Source of the DNA: Pseudomonadota bacterium
Lineage (GTDB): Bacteria > Pseudomonadota > Gammaproteobacteria > Burkholderiales > Thiobacillaceae
Length of the DNA stretch: 16,607 nt
Assembly: GCA_021821425.1 (NCBI GenBank)
Contig: JAKACL010000023.1
Coordinates: 1 to 16,607, forward strand
Direction: 5' to 3'
Made by a program: the position numbers and the translations under genes. Below, piece after piece: positions 1-7,413 of this stretch; the first letter of the stretch is position 1; the number at the start of each line of letters is the position of its first letter. The notes beneath the pieces are model-generated. The model was given only the letters and a program-made list of their open reading frames with translations, did no database searches and was not told where the DNA came from.

Positions 1-280
1 GCTGATCGAGGCCACGCGCGGCGAAATCCGCTTTACCGCACCGCTGACCGGCATCACCGCCGCAGTGGTTGGCGTGATCCTCAACCTGGCGGCGTTCTTC
101 GCCTGGCATACGTTCTGGCCGCAAGGCACCGCCGACGCGCCGTTCGCGGGGGTGTTCGACGCGTTCCCCGTCGTCGTGGCGATCGCCGCTTTTATTGCGC
201 TGTGGAAATACAAGGCCGACATCATGCAGGTGATCGGCGTGTGCGCCCTGATCGGGCTGGTTTATTCATTCTTCATGTAA
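1..280 (+). CDS. chrA: ChrA-family chromate transporter, C-terminal part
   Basis: This is the 3' end of a gene whose start lies outside the window; the frame is open from base 2 to the TAA at 278-280. The visible tail of about 92 residues carries the ATRGEIRFTAPLTGITAAVVG stretch typical of the C-terminal half of CHR (chromate ion transporter) family proteins, followed by two to three hydrophobic segments (VVGVILNLAAFFAWHTFW, FPVVVAIAAFIALW, VIGVCALIGLVYSFFM). By family knowledge ChrA is an inner-membrane protein that exports chromate, and some homologues are linked to sulfate handling. The stop is followed after 9 bases by a rhodanese gene, so the two are probably co-transcribed. Only the tail is visible, so full length and function cannot be checked. 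Confidence 0.8.
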   Translation, partial: LIEATRGEIRFTAPLTGITAAVVGVILNLAAFFAWHTFWPQGTADAPFAGVFDAFPVVVAIAAFIALWKYKADIMQVIGVCALIGLVYSFFM

Positions 281-289
281 GGACATATC

Positions 290-664
290 ATGAAATCCGG
301 TACCCAACCCCTGAAGCGCTGCGGCTGCGGCGCGCCCACCGAAAAATGTCCGGACCTGCCGCGCACGATCGCGCCCGCGGAGGTGAATCCCGACGCCGCA
401 CTGGTGTTCGACGTGCGGCGCGAAGCCGATTTCGCCGCGTCCGACGAAATCATTCCCGGCGCGATGTGGAAAAACCCGGACAAGATCGACGTCTGGATCG
501 GCGCGCTGCCGCTCACGCTCGACGTGGTGATCTACTGCGTGCGCGGCGGATCGGTATCGAACAGCGTGGTCGATCGCCTGCAGGCCGCGGGCGTAAAGGC
601 GCGCTACATCGAGGGCGGGATCGAAGCCTACAAGGCTGCAGGCCGGAAGATTGCCCGCAAATAA
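290..664 (+). CDS. Single-domain rhodanese (ChrE-like sulfurtransferase)
   Basis: This 124-residue protein is a single rhodanese-like domain. The VFDVRREADF segment (residues 39-48) is the usual CH2A-like start. The active-site loop is CVRGGS with the catalytic cysteine at residue 83, and the IEGGIEAYKAAG end motif is also typical. There is no signal peptide, so it should be cytoplasmic and form a persulfide on Cys83. An unusual feature is a short N-terminal extension with three cysteines (Cys11, Cys13, Cys20: RCGCGAPTEKC) that could bind metal or take part in redox. The start at 290 is supported by AAGGA seven bases upstream. It follows chrA by 9 bases. Rhodaneses named ChrE occur in known chromate-resistance operons, so a role beside ChrA is plausible but inferred. 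Confidence 0.85.
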   Translation: MKSGTQPLKRCGCGAPTEKCPDLPRTIAPAEVNPDAALVFDVRREADFAASDEIIPGAMWKNPDKIDVWIGALPLTLDVVIYCVRGGSVSNSVVDRLQAAGVKARYIEGGIEAYKAAGRKIARK

Positions 665-685
665 AGCCCCACCTACCCATCGGGA

Positions 686-710
686 GTGGTTGACTAAATT
701 ACTCGGTTAT
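686..710 (+). promoter_or_regulatory. Candidate IscR type-1-like operator over the dsrC/tusE promoter
   Basis: The 25 bases here read GTGGTTGACTAAATTACTCG followed by GTTAT. Compared with the IscR type-1 consensus as I recall it (ATASYYGACTRWWWYAGTCRRSTAT), 21 of 25 positions agree. The site covers the -35 element of the promoter for the following gene. By family knowledge [2Fe-2S]-IscR represses from such sites. The match was made by eye against a remembered consensus, mostly derived from gammaproteobacteria, so binding is inferred. Confidence 0.45.
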
Positions 711-718
711 TCTATGGT
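690..718 (+). promoter_or_regulatory. Sigma-70-type promoter for the dsrC/tusE-like gene
   Basis: A near-consensus -35 box TTGACT (690-695) is separated by 17 bases from TATGGT (713-718). Transcription would start near 725, giving a leader of roughly 30 bases before the ATG at 758. The -35 box lies inside the candidate IscR-like site. Confidence 0.6.
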
Positions 719-757
719 TCGGCATTGCAATTTTTAACTGAACGCTAGGACGGCATC

Positions 758-1090
758 ATGGAACGCGAAATCAACGGAAAAATGGTCGAGACCGACCCCG
801 AAGGCTATCTGGTCAATCTGGAAGACTGGTCCGAGGAACTGGCAGTCGAGCTGGCCAAGGAAGACAACCTGGAACTCGGCGAGAACCACTGGAAAATCAT
901 CCATTACATGCGCGACTACTTCTCGCAGAATGGCACTGCGCCCAACCTGCGCTTCCTGCAGAAAGGCCTGAAAGAAGAGTTCGGCGCCGAGTGGGGCGAG
1001 AAGAAATTCCTGTTCGACCTGTTCCCGTTCGGCCCCGCCAAGCAGGCCGGCCGTTACGCTGGCACCCCGAAGCCGACCGGTTGCGTGTGA
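758..1090 (+). CDS. DsrC/TusE-family sulfur-relay protein with a single C-terminal cysteine
   Basis: This 110-residue protein belongs to the DsrC/TusE/RspA family of small cytoplasmic sulfur carriers. The family hallmarks are visible: the WSEELAVELAKEDNLEL segment, HWKIIHYMRDYF, and the flexible C-terminal arm GPAKQAGRYAGTPKPTGCV. The penultimate Cys109 (CysB) is present. The upstream position where true DsrC proteins carry CysA (11 residues earlier, in KQACR) is Gly98. Two-cysteine DsrC forms an intramolecular disulfide used by DsrAB/DsrMK; single-cysteine members resemble TusE, which passes a persulfide on to tRNA thiolation. This one is therefore more likely a TusE-like or alternative sulfur carrier than the electron-cycling DsrC. 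The ATG at 758 has AGGA about eight bases upstream. It is monocistronic, with its own promoter and terminator. Confidence 0.9.
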   Translation: MEREINGKMVETDPEGYLVNLEDWSEELAVELAKEDNLELGENHWKIIHYMRDYFSQNGTAPNLRFLQKGLKEEFGAEWGEKKFLFDLFPFGPAKQAGRYAGTPKPTGCV

Positions 1091-1110
1091 CGCTGCCTGC
1101 TTCGACATAA

Positions 1111-1135
1111 GCCCCGCAGATGCGGGGCTTTTTTT
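1111..1135 (+). terminator. Rho-independent terminator after the dsrC/tusE-like gene
   Basis: A perfect 8-bp stem (GCCCCGCA, 1111-1118, with TGCGGGGC, 1121-1128) has a 2-base loop and is followed by seven T residues. It lies 20 bases after the stop codon at 1088-1090. The cupin gene on the opposite strand ends at 1157, so the hairpin sits between convergent genes, but the T-run favours the + direction. Confidence 0.85.
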
Positions 1136-1156
1136 CGGGCGGCGCCGGACCGCTCG

Positions 1157-1627
1157 CTACTTCGCTGGCGGCTGGCCGGCCATCGCATCCACAGGCGATT
1201 CGAATGCGATGAAGAGCACGCAGGGGCCGGATTTTCCACAAGTCGCCTTGTGCGGCAGCCGGGCCGGGCCGTAGGCATAGGTGCCCGGTTTCATCACCGC
1301 AGTCGGCTGTCCGTCGTAGGTCACATGAAGTTCGCCGGCCACCAGTACCATGCGCTCGGCCGATGTGTGCCAGTGGCGCGGGATGACCGCGTTTGCGGGC
1401 ACCTTGAAGAAGACATCGGCATTGTTTTTGGCAGGATCGCCGTGCAGCACCGCAATCTGGCAACCTCGAGGCATGAAGTCAGGGCAGCCGCCCCACTGGA
1501 GTGTGGCGTCGCCCGCCGTGCGCGTCAGCGGCGCATCCTGCGCCAAGGCCACGGCAAACGGGCTGGCAAGCAGCAGCGACAAAGCTGCGCGGATCGCGAC
1601 GTGGCGCATTCGAATTGGCTTGTTCAT
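1157..1627 (-). CDS. Secreted cupin-domain protein
   Basis: The product is 156 residues when started at the ATG at 1627, which has a good ribosome-binding site (GGGAGAG) just upstream. A longer reading from 1678 lacks support. An N-terminal signal peptide is clear: a basic start (MNKPIRMRHVAIR), a hydrophobic core (AALSLLLASPFAVALA) and a likely cut after ALAQ. The mature part is a small cupin: PRHWHTSAERMVLVAGEL gives His85, His87 and Glu91 as likely metal ligands, with a later His126 in the LPHK stretch. Four cysteines (48, 56, 130, 136) could form two disulfides in the periplasm. It stands alone, divergent from purE. The substrate is unknown. Confidence 0.82.
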   Translation of the reverse strand: MNKPIRMRHVAIRAALSLLLASPFAVALAQDAPLTRTAGDATLQWGGCPDFMPRGCQIAVLHGDPAKNNADVFFKVPANAVIPRHWHTSAERMVLVAGELHVTYDGQPTAVMKPGTYAYGPARLPHKATCGKSGPCVLFIAFESPVDAMAGQPPAK

Positions 1628-1785
1628 TACGTGCTCTCCCATGGGTCCGAAATGGGTTTCCGGGCAGCCGCCCGACAAGTATCACCTTAGACGAGATTCG
1701 CCCTCATGGCGGTAAAAACGACGCATGCAGGTGCCTGAGATGGCATCGACCCGGTATGGCGGTGCGCGAATTGTAGGCGCCTCTC

Positions 1786-1800
1786 GCGGTAAAATGCCGC
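1786..1800 (+). promoter_or_regulatory. Palindromic -10 promoter element upstream of purE
   Basis: The sequence GCGGTAAAATGCCGC contains a -10-like TAAAAT flanked by GCGG and CCGC arms. It ends 22 bases before the purE start codon. It differs by one base from the element in front of purM and closely resembles the one in front of purC. No good -35 box is visible at the usual distance. Confidence 0.5.
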
Positions 1801-1822
1801 TTTTCTTCGATGAGTCAGACCT

Positions 1823-2317
1823 ATGAATGCGCCTCTGGTCGGTGTGGTGATGGGCTCTTCCAGCGACTGGGAGGTGATGAAGCACGCGGCGCTGCTGCTG
1901 AAGCAGCTGGGTGTCCATTTCGAGGCCAAGGTGGTGTCGGCGCATCGCACCCCGGACCTGCTGTACGAATACGCGGCCAGCGCGGAGGCGCGCGGGCTGA
2001 AGGCCATCATCGCCGGCGCCGGCGGCGCCGCCCACCTGCCTGGCATGCTCGCGTCGAAGACCATCGTGCCGGTGCTGGGCGTGCCGGTGCCGTCGAAATA
2101 CCTTAAGGGCATGGATTCGCTGCTCTCGATCGTGCAAATGCCGAAAGGCATCCCGGTCGCCACGTTCGCGATCGGCGAAGCCGGCGCGGCCAACGCGGCG
2201 CTGTTTGCGGCGGCGCTGATTGCGCGTTACGACGCCGGTCTCGCGCAGCAGCTCAAGGACTTCCGCCGCGGCCAGTCGGATTCGGTGATGGCGATGGACC
2301 TGCCCGATGCCGAGTAA
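1823..2317 (+). CDS. purE: N5-carboxyaminoimidazole ribonucleotide mutase, PurE class I
   Basis: PurE converts N5-CAIR to CAIR in de novo purine synthesis, in the cytoplasm. The 164-residue length fits bacterial class I PurE. Visible motifs are MGSSSDW (residues 10-16, phosphate binding), SAHRTP with His41, [11 protein letters not shown] with His71 and the PVPS segment. The start at 1823 gives the expected N-terminus, although the ribosome-binding site is weak. Its stop overlaps the purK start by 11 bases, indicating a translationally coupled purE-purK operon. A palindromic -10 element lies 22 bases upstream. Confidence 0.97.
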   Translation: MNAPLVGVVMGSSSDWEVMKHAALLLKQLGVHFEAKVVSAHRTPDLLYEYAASAEARGLKAIIAGAGGAAHLPGMLASKTIVPVLGVPVPSKYLKGMDSLLSIVQMPKGIPVATFAIGEAGAANAALFAAALIARYDAGLAQQLKDFRRGQSDSVMAMDLPDAE

Positions 2318-3518
2318 ACCGCTGCCTGTTTTGCCCGGCGCATACGATTCCACACGGGCTTCAGCCCGTAATGGATCGGCGTCCTTTAAGGCGAAGCTGC
2401 CCATTTTGCCCGGCGCGACCCTGGGGATTCTCGGCGGGGGCCAGCTCGGCCGCATGTTCACCCTCGCCGCGCGCACCATGGGTTATAAGGTGATGGTGCT
2501 CGACCCCGATTTTTCCAGCCCTGCCGGGCAGATAGCCGACGTCCACCTGCAGGCCGACTACACCGACGCCGAAGCGTTGCGACAGCTGGGCGAACGCTGC
2601 GACGCCGTCACCACCGAGTTCGAAAACGTGCCGGCTGCCAGCCTGATCGCGCTGGCAGCCTGGTGCCGCGTATCGCCCGACGCCAACGCCGTCGCCATCT
2701 TGCAGCACCGCAGCCACGAAAAATCCTGGCTCGCCAGCAACGGTTTCGCCACCGCGCCGTTTGCGCTGGTCAACAACGAGGCCGACCTCGAGGCTGCGCT
2801 GGCGAAGACCGGTACGCCGGCATTGCTGAAGGTGTCGCGCTTCGGCTACGACGGCAAGGGCCAGGCGCGCGTCACCACGCTCGATGAAGCGCGCGCCGCC
2901 TTCCGCGAATTCGACGTCCAGCCCTGCGTGCTGGAAGGCTTCGTCATGCTGGAGCGCGAGGTGTCGGTGGTGCTGGCGCGCAGCGACGACGGCGCATGCG
3001 CCCTGTATCCCGTGTCCGAGAACCGTCACGAAAACGGCATCCTCGATGTCTCCATCGTCCCCGCGCGCGTGTCCAACGGCCTCGCGCAGCAGGCGCGCGA
3101 GATGGCGCGCGACATCGCCAGCAAGCTCGGCTATGTGGGGGTGATGGCGGTCGAATTCTTCATCGCGGATGGCCGGCTGATGGTCAACGAAATCGCGCCG
3201 CGCCCGCACAACTCCGGCCACTACACGCTCGACGCCTGCGTCACCGACCAGTTCGAACAGCAGGTGCGCGTGCTCGCCGGCCTGCCGCTGGGCGATACCC
3301 GCCTGCTGTCGCCGGCGGCCATGGTCAACATCCTCGGCGACCGCTGGCACAACGGCGGACCGCACTGGGACGCGCTGCTCGCGCATCCCAACATCAAACT
3401 GCATCTCTATGGCAAGGAAGCCGCGCGACCGGGCCGCAAGATGGGCCATTTCAACGTGCTCGACGCCGATCTGGACGTCGCGCTGCAGCTGGCCGAGCAG
3501 ATGCGTCATGCGCTTTAG
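2307..3518 (+). CDS. purK: N5-carboxyaminoimidazole ribonucleotide synthase, PurK
   Basis: PurK is an ATP-grasp enzyme that makes N5-CAIR from AIR, bicarbonate and ATP, feeding PurE. The core is complete: the nucleotide fold [29 protein letters not shown], and the ATP-grasp end [25 protein letters not shown]. At 403 residues it is longer than typical PurK because about 37 residues precede the [11 protein letters not shown] motif. That extension contains LPVLPGA at residues 6-12 and again, as LPILPGA, at 31-37, exactly 25 residues apart, with an unrelated-looking stretch between. The only sensible start is the ATG at 2307, which overlaps the purE stop. Confidence 0.96.
   Translation: MPSKPLPVLPGAYDSTRASARNGSASFKAKLPILPGATLGILGGGQLGRMFTLAARTMGYKVMVLDPDFSSPAGQIADVHLQADYTDAEALRQLGERCDAVTTEFENVPAASLIALAAWCRVSPDANAVAILQHRSHEKSWLASNGFATAPFALVNNEADLEAALAKTGTPALLKVSRFGYDGKGQARVTTLDEARAAFREFDVQPCVLEGFVMLEREVSVVLARSDDGACALYPVSENRHENGILDVSIVPARVSNGLAQQAREMARDIASKLGYVGVMAVEFFIADGRLMVNEIAPRPHNSGHYTLDACVTDQFEQQVRVLAGLPLGDTRLLSPAAMVNILGDRWHNGGPHWDALLAHPNIKLHLYGKEAARPGRKMGHFNVLDADLDVALQLAEQMRHAL
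2321..2416 (+). repeat. Direct repeat pair flanking a hairpin-bearing insert at the 5' end of purK
   Basis: Two 21-base copies (2321-2341 and 2396-2416) agree at 19 of 21 positions; they differ only in TG versus CA at positions 7-8. They are spaced 75 bases apart, a whole number of codons. Between them lies a 7-bp perfect hairpin, ACGGGCT TC AGCCCGT (2354-2369). The structure looks like a small in-frame insertion with target duplication, or a tandem duplication that has since diverged. Confidence 0.7.
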
Positions 3519-3948
3519 CGCATATAAAATAAGCGTTTTCACCTGGGCACTGCTTCTGCCGTGCGGCGTAGCCAGCGCCGACGGCACGGCGCCCCTGCTT
3601 CCGTTGCGCATCGGCGCGCATGCCTTCCAGGTCGAACTGGCCACCACACCGCAACAGCGACAGCGCGGCCTGATGGGGCGCACTCACCTTGCCGCCGATG
3701 GCGGCATGCTGTTCGTGTTCGGGCAGCCCGACCGTCATTGCTTCTGGATGAAAGACACGCCGCTGCCCCTATCGATTGCATTCATCGATTCGGCGGGCCG
3801 CATCGTCAGCCTCGCCGACATGCAGCCGCGCAGCGAGACCCTGCATTGCCCCCATGCCGACATCCGCTATGCGCTGGAAGCGAAACAGGGCGCCTTCCGC
3901 CAGCGCGGCATCGCGCCGGGCGCACGCGTGGACGGGCTGCCGCGTTAG
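3508..3948 (+). CDS. Secreted DUF192 family protein
   Basis: The product is 146 residues from the ATG at 3508, which overlaps the end of purK by 11 bases and so is probably translationally coupled to it. A signal peptide is visible ([24 protein letters not shown], cut near residue 24). The remainder is a DUF192 domain: the PQQRQRGLMGRTHL segment, GGMLFVFGQPDRHCFWMKDTPLPLSIAFID, and a C-terminal KQGAFRQRGIAPGARV. The family has no established biochemical role. An upstream in-frame extension from 3409 lies inside purK and is not a credible start. The gene converges with the DUF3108 gene 9 bases away. Confidence 0.85.
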   Translation: MRFSAYKISVFTWALLLPCGVASADGTAPLLPLRIGAHAFQVELATTPQQRQRGLMGRTHLAADGGMLFVFGQPDRHCFWMKDTPLPLSIAFIDSAGRIVSLADMQPRSETLHCPHADIRYALEAKQGAFRQRGIAPGARVDGLPR

Positions 3949-3957
3949 CGTCTGAAT

Positions 3958-4980
3958 CTAGGGCGCAATCGACTGCACCCTGAGTTCCACCTCATTGCCC
4001 TTGTCGTCGCTGCGCAGCACCCGCACCGGCAGGTAATGCCGATCGATCGCCAGCCAGATTTCAAAACGGCCGTCGCCGTCGAGCTGGCGCACCAGATGCA
4101 GCGTGCGCAGTACACCCAGTTCGGTTTCGAGCATGGCTTCGCCGCGCACGGTGTAGACGTAATCGCGCAACTTGCGGCCATTGAACACGGCGTAAGTCAG
4201 TTCGGTCTCGGTCGGCGGCGCGGTCAGTGCAAACTGGAAAAACAGGCTGAGCGCATCCTGCGGATCCCGTCCGGTCGTGTCGAAATGACGCGGCGGGCCA
4301 CTGGCCGGCGTCAGCGTGTAGCGGCTGTGGGCCGCATCGAAGCGGGCGCTGCTGCGCCGGTCGCCGCGCTGGTCCCAGAATTCCTCGGGCTGCAGGCCCT
4401 GCGGGGTGATGCGGCCGCGGCTGGTCTGCACAAAACGACCGCGGTAGAACACCCCGACAAGGCCCCTTGCCGCTGCCACGCTGGTAACGGTGTAGTGCGT
4501 GCCGTCGCTCACCCACAGCAACGTCTGTTCTCCGGTTGCGAAGCCGTAACGCACCTGGAAGCGCATGTCGATGCGCGGCGGCAGCGCATTCAACGCCGGC
4601 AGCACGGCCTCGGACACCGCGTCCGCAACAGGTTCGGCGATGGCTTCGGGGACGGATTCTGGCGTTTCGAGGAGAAGGTCCGCCGTTTGCCGTGCGGCAA
4701 GGCCAGGTAGCGGCTGCGCGATCAGTTCATCCGGCACAGTGGCTTCGGGGACGGGTTCGCGCGGCAACTTGGGCGCCGGCCTCGGCGGGGATGGCCGCAC
4801 CGGCGCCTTGGCAGGTGGCGTGATGACGGCGGGCGTCGCGACCAGACGCGCCTCGATCAACTGCGACGTGGGCGCCGGTGCCAGCGGCGCCCGGTTCCAT
4901 CTCCACGCCCCCAGCATGAGCCCGACATGCAGCAGCAGCGAGATCGCCAGCGCCAGCCCCCACAGATGTCGGTCGTGCAC
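3958..4980 (-). CDS. DUF3108 protein with N-terminal membrane anchor and proline-rich linker
   Basis: The product is 340 residues from a GTG start at 4980. Residues 8-25 form one hydrophobic anchor (GLALAISLLLHVGLMLGA). A Pro/Ala-rich linker (about residues 32-135) follows, recalling TonB-type periplasmic spacers. The C-terminal 200 residues form a DUF3108 domain with the family-like stretches ITPQGLQPEEFWDQRG, DPQDALSLFFQFAL, DYVYTVRGEA and IWLAIDRHYLPVRV. The protein probably sits in the inner membrane with its domain in the periplasm. It follows the other DUF3108 gene by 16 bases and is the last gene of the purM-purN unit. Its function is unknown; the ribosome-binding site is weak. Confidence 0.8.
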   Translation of the reverse strand: MHDRHLWGLALAISLLLHVGLMLGAWRWNRAPLAPAPTSQLIEARLVATPAVITPPAKAPVRPSPPRPAPKLPREPVPEATVPDELIAQPLPGLAARQTADLLLETPESVPEAIAEPVADAVSEAVLPALNALPPRIDMRFQVRYGFATGEQTLLWVSDGTHYTVTSVAAARGLVGVFYRGRFVQTSRGRITPQGLQPEEFWDQRGDRRSSARFDAAHSRYTLTPASGPPRHFDTTGRDPQDALSLFFQFALTAPPTETELTYAVFNGRKLRDYVYTVRGEAMLETELGVLRTLHLVRQLDGDGRFEIWLAIDRHYLPVRVLRSDDKGNEVELRVQSIAP

Positions 4981-4996
4981 GCGCTACCCGGCCTTT

Positions 4997-5695
4997 CTAG
5001 CCCTTGATGCTGGCATGCACCAGGCGCTGTTCCAGCGTGACGCCGTCTTCGCTCACCCGGATCTGCACCGGCAGATTGTGGCGTGCCGGCGCCACCCAGA
5101 CGGTGACGGCCTTGTCGTCGGGCTGCTGCGTGATGCGCTGAAACTGCTGTGTAGCCAGCGCGCCCAGCGGCGTCGTCAGCGTGCCGCCGTCGGTGCGGGC
5201 AAAGTGGTAGTCCTTGAGGTCGCGCCCGCTCACCACCTGCAGGCCGAAATCGGCAGGCAGCCGGGGGGCGAACATGAACTGGTATAGCTGCGACAACTGA
5301 TCCTGCGCGCCCGCCTCGAGGCCGTTCATCTGCCACGACTCGCCCTTGTACTGGTAGGCAATGGTGCGGGCTTTCCAGTCGAGGCGTGCGGTTGCCAGCT
5401 TGTGCGGCGCATCGCTGCGCGCATGCTTGAATTGCGTGGGGCGCAGGCCCTGCGGCGTCACCACACCGGCGCTTTCAAGACGGATACTGCCCGGCCACAG
5501 CGCCTTCAGCGGACCGGTGGCCCGGGTTTCGCTGACGAGCGTATAGCGGTTGCCGGTGCGGGTCAGGGTGTCGGTCACCTGGCCAAGCTTGTGGCCGTTG
5601 CGGTAGAGGTCATACACCACGTTCACGCGCTGCGGAGGGGCGGCCTGGACGGTGACGGCGAACAGGCTCAAGGCCAACAGCAGGGTTTTTGACAT
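4997..5695 (-). CDS. Secreted DUF3108 family protein
   Basis: The product is 232 residues from the ATG at 5695, preceded by GGAG seven bases upstream. A longer reading from 5938 overlaps purN and is not credible. A signal peptide is visible (MSKTLLLALSLFAVTVQAA, cut near residue 19). The rest is a DUF3108 domain, with VTPQGLRPTQFKHARS, QDQLSQLYQFMFA, DYHFARTDGG and VWVAPARHNLPVQIRV matching corresponding stretches of the neighbouring DUF3108 protein. The two genes are therefore tandem paralogues. The purN stop lies only two bases before this ATG, so the genes are coupled. Periplasmic location is inferred from the signal peptide. Confidence 0.85.
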   Translation of the reverse strand: MSKTLLLALSLFAVTVQAAPPQRVNVVYDLYRNGHKLGQVTDTLTRTGNRYTLVSETRATGPLKALWPGSIRLESAGVVTPQGLRPTQFKHARSDAPHKLATARLDWKARTIAYQYKGESWQMNGLEAGAQDQLSQLYQFMFAPRLPADFGLQVVSGRDLKDYHFARTDGGTLTTPLGALATQQFQRITQQPDDKAVTVWVAPARHNLPVQIRVSEDGVTLEQRLVHASIKG

Positions 5696-5697
5696 GA

Positions 5698-6339
5698 TCA
5701 CGCTCCAGTGGATAACACGGACTGTGACGTCGGATCCTCCTTCAAGTTTACGCGCCCGCAGTTTATTTCCAGTCGCCCTTCGGCAAACCAGCGAACCGCC
5801 TGGGGATAAATGCGGTGCTCCTGGGCCAGCACACGGGCGGCCAGCGTGGCAGCGGTGTCGTCGGTTCGCACCGGCACCGCCGCCTGGATGACGATGGGAC
5901 CGTGATCGAGCTGGGGGGTCACGAAGTGCACCGTGCAACCGTGGATTTTCACGCCTTCCGCGAGCGCACGCTCATGGGTCTTGAGGCCCGGAAACATGGG
6001 CAGCAGCGAAGGATGAATGTTCAGCAGGCGGCCCTCGAAGCGCGCGATGAACGCGGCGCCGAGAATGCGCATGTAGCCCGCCAGCACCACGAGGTCGGGC
6101 CGATGACGTTCGATTTCGTCCGCCAGCAGAGTATCGAAGGCCTCGCGGTCGGCGTGCTCGGTGTGATCGAGCGCGACGGCGTTGAGGCCATTGGCGCGCG
6201 CATAGTCGAGTCCCTCCGCCTGCGGCCGGTTGCTGACGACGGCGACGATGTCGATCGGCAGCTGCGCCTCGACAATCGCCTGAAAATTGCTGCCGCGTCC
6301 CGACAGCAGCACGACGACGCGAATAGGGTGTGCTGTCAC
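5698..6339 (-). CDS. purN: Phosphoribosylglycinamide formyltransferase, PurN
   Basis: PurN transfers a formyl group from 10-formyltetrahydrofolate to GAR, the third step of purine synthesis. The 213-residue protein shows the phosphate-binding LLSGRGSNFQAI start, VLAGYMRIL, and the catalytic set NIHPSLLP (Asn107, His109) with HFVTPQLDHGP (Asp145). The C-terminal tail from about residue 192 is variable. The start at 6339 lies 7 bases after the purM stop, so the two form one operon. The next gene, a DUF3108 protein, begins two bases after its stop. Confidence 0.97.
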   Translation of the reverse strand: MTAHPIRVVVLLSGRGSNFQAIVEAQLPIDIVAVVSNRPQAEGLDYARANGLNAVALDHTEHADREAFDTLLADEIERHRPDLVVLAGYMRILGAAFIARFEGRLLNIHPSLLPMFPGLKTHERALAEGVKIHGCTVHFVTPQLDHGPIVIQAAVPVRTDDTAATLAARVLAQEHRIYPQAVRWFAEGRLEINCGRVNLKEDPTSQSVLSTGA

Positions 6340-6346
6340 GTCCCGC

Positions 6347-7375
6347 TCACGGATAGATCACCTGCTCCGCGCCGTCGGGGCGCGCGACGATTTCGCCGAT
6401 CTGCCAGACGGTTTCGCCGCTGGCCTGAAGATGTGCGATGGCGGCTGCGGCATCGCTGGCCGCCACCACCACGCACATGCCGATGCCGCAGTTGAAGGTG
6501 CGCAGCATTTCGGCCGGCTCGACGTTGCCGGCCTGCTGCAGCCAGTCGAACAGCGGCGGCCGCGACCAGCGGGTTGGGTCGACGCGCGCGGCGACGCTTT
6601 CCGGCAGGCAGCGCGGCAGGTTGCCGGTGATGCCGCCGCCGGTGATGTGCGCCATGCCCTTGACCGGGAGTTTTTCCATCAGCGCCAGGAGCGGCTTGAC
6701 GTAGATGCGCGTCGGGGCCATCACGGCGTCGGCAAAGGGACGGCCGTGGAAGTCGGACTTCAGCCCGATGCCGGACACGTCGATCAGCTTGCGCAACAGC
6801 GAATAGCCATTCGAATGTGCGCCGGAAGACGCCAGCCCCAGTACCACGTCGCTCGCCGCGATGGTCTGGCCGCCGATGACCTTGGATTTTTCCACCACGC
6901 CGACGGCAAAACCGGCCAGATCGTATTCGCCGTCGGGATACATTCCGGGCATCTCGGCAGTCTCTCCGCCGATCAGCGCGCAGCCGGCCTGCTCGCAGCC
7001 CTTCGCGATGCCGGCGATCACCGCTTCGGCGGTGTCGAGGCTGAGCTTGCCGCAGGCGAAGTAGTCGAGGAAGAACAGCGGTTCGGCGCCCTGCACCAGA
7101 ATGTCGTTGACGCTCATCGCGACGAGGTCGATGCCGACGCTGTCGTGGCGGTTGAGCTCGAACGCCAGCTTGAGCTTGGTGCCGACGCCGTCGGTGCCGG
7201 ACACCAGCACCGGTTCCTTGAATTTCTTGGAAATTTCGACCAGCGCGCCGAAGCCGCCGATGCCGGTCAGTACTTCGGGCCGCATGGTGCGTTTGGCCAG
7301 CGGCTTGATGCGCTCGACCAGGGCATCGCCCGCGTCGATATCGACCCCGGCATCTTTGTAGGAAATGGATGACAC
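6347..7375 (-). CDS. purM: Phosphoribosylformylglycinamidine cyclo-ligase (AIR synthetase), PurM
   Basis: PurM closes the imidazole ring, turning FGAM into AIR with ATP. I choose the GTG at 7375, giving 342 residues, because it yields the expected N-terminus ([24 protein letters not shown]) and has CTGGAG just upstream. The longer frame to 7438 crosses the promoter and is unlikely. Motifs visible are [62 protein letters not shown] and [13 protein letters not shown]. It is the first gene of a purM-purN-DUF3108-DUF3108 unit. A palindromic -10 element lies 23 bases upstream. Confidence 0.96.
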   Translation of the reverse strand: MSSISYKDAGVDIDAGDALVERIKPLAKRTMRPEVLTGIGGFGALVEISKKFKEPVLVSGTDGVGTKLKLAFELNRHDSVGIDLVAMSVNDILVQGAEPLFFLDYFACGKLSLDTAEAVIAGIAKGCEQAGCALIGGETAEMPGMYPDGEYDLAGFAVGVVEKSKVIGGQTIAASDVVLGLASSGAHSNGYSLLRKLIDVSGIGLKSDFHGRPFADAVMAPTRIYVKPLLALMEKLPVKGMAHITGGGITGNLPRCLPESVAARVDPTRWSRPPLFDWLQQAGNVEPAEMLRTFNCGIGMCVVVAASDAAAAIAHLQASGETVWQIGEIVARPDGAEQVIYP

Positions 7376-7398
7376 GCCCGGCTCCAGAATCAAAAAGT

Positions 7399-7413
7399 GC
7401 GGTATTTTACCGC
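7399..7413 (-). promoter_or_regulatory. Palindromic -10 promoter element upstream of purM
   Basis: On the minus strand this reads GCGGTAAAATACCGC: six-base arms GCGGTA/TACCGC around AAA, with TAAAAT as the -10 hexamer. It ends 23 bases before the purM GTG. It is identical to the purE element at 14 of 15 positions. On the plus strand it ends only two bases before the perM start codon, so any protein bound here would affect both directions. Confidence 0.5.

Noticed and set aside
2361..3683. Minus-strand open frame of 440 codons opposite purK
   Set aside because: Composition is Arg/Val/His-rich with no motif, and it mirrors the codon pattern of purK.
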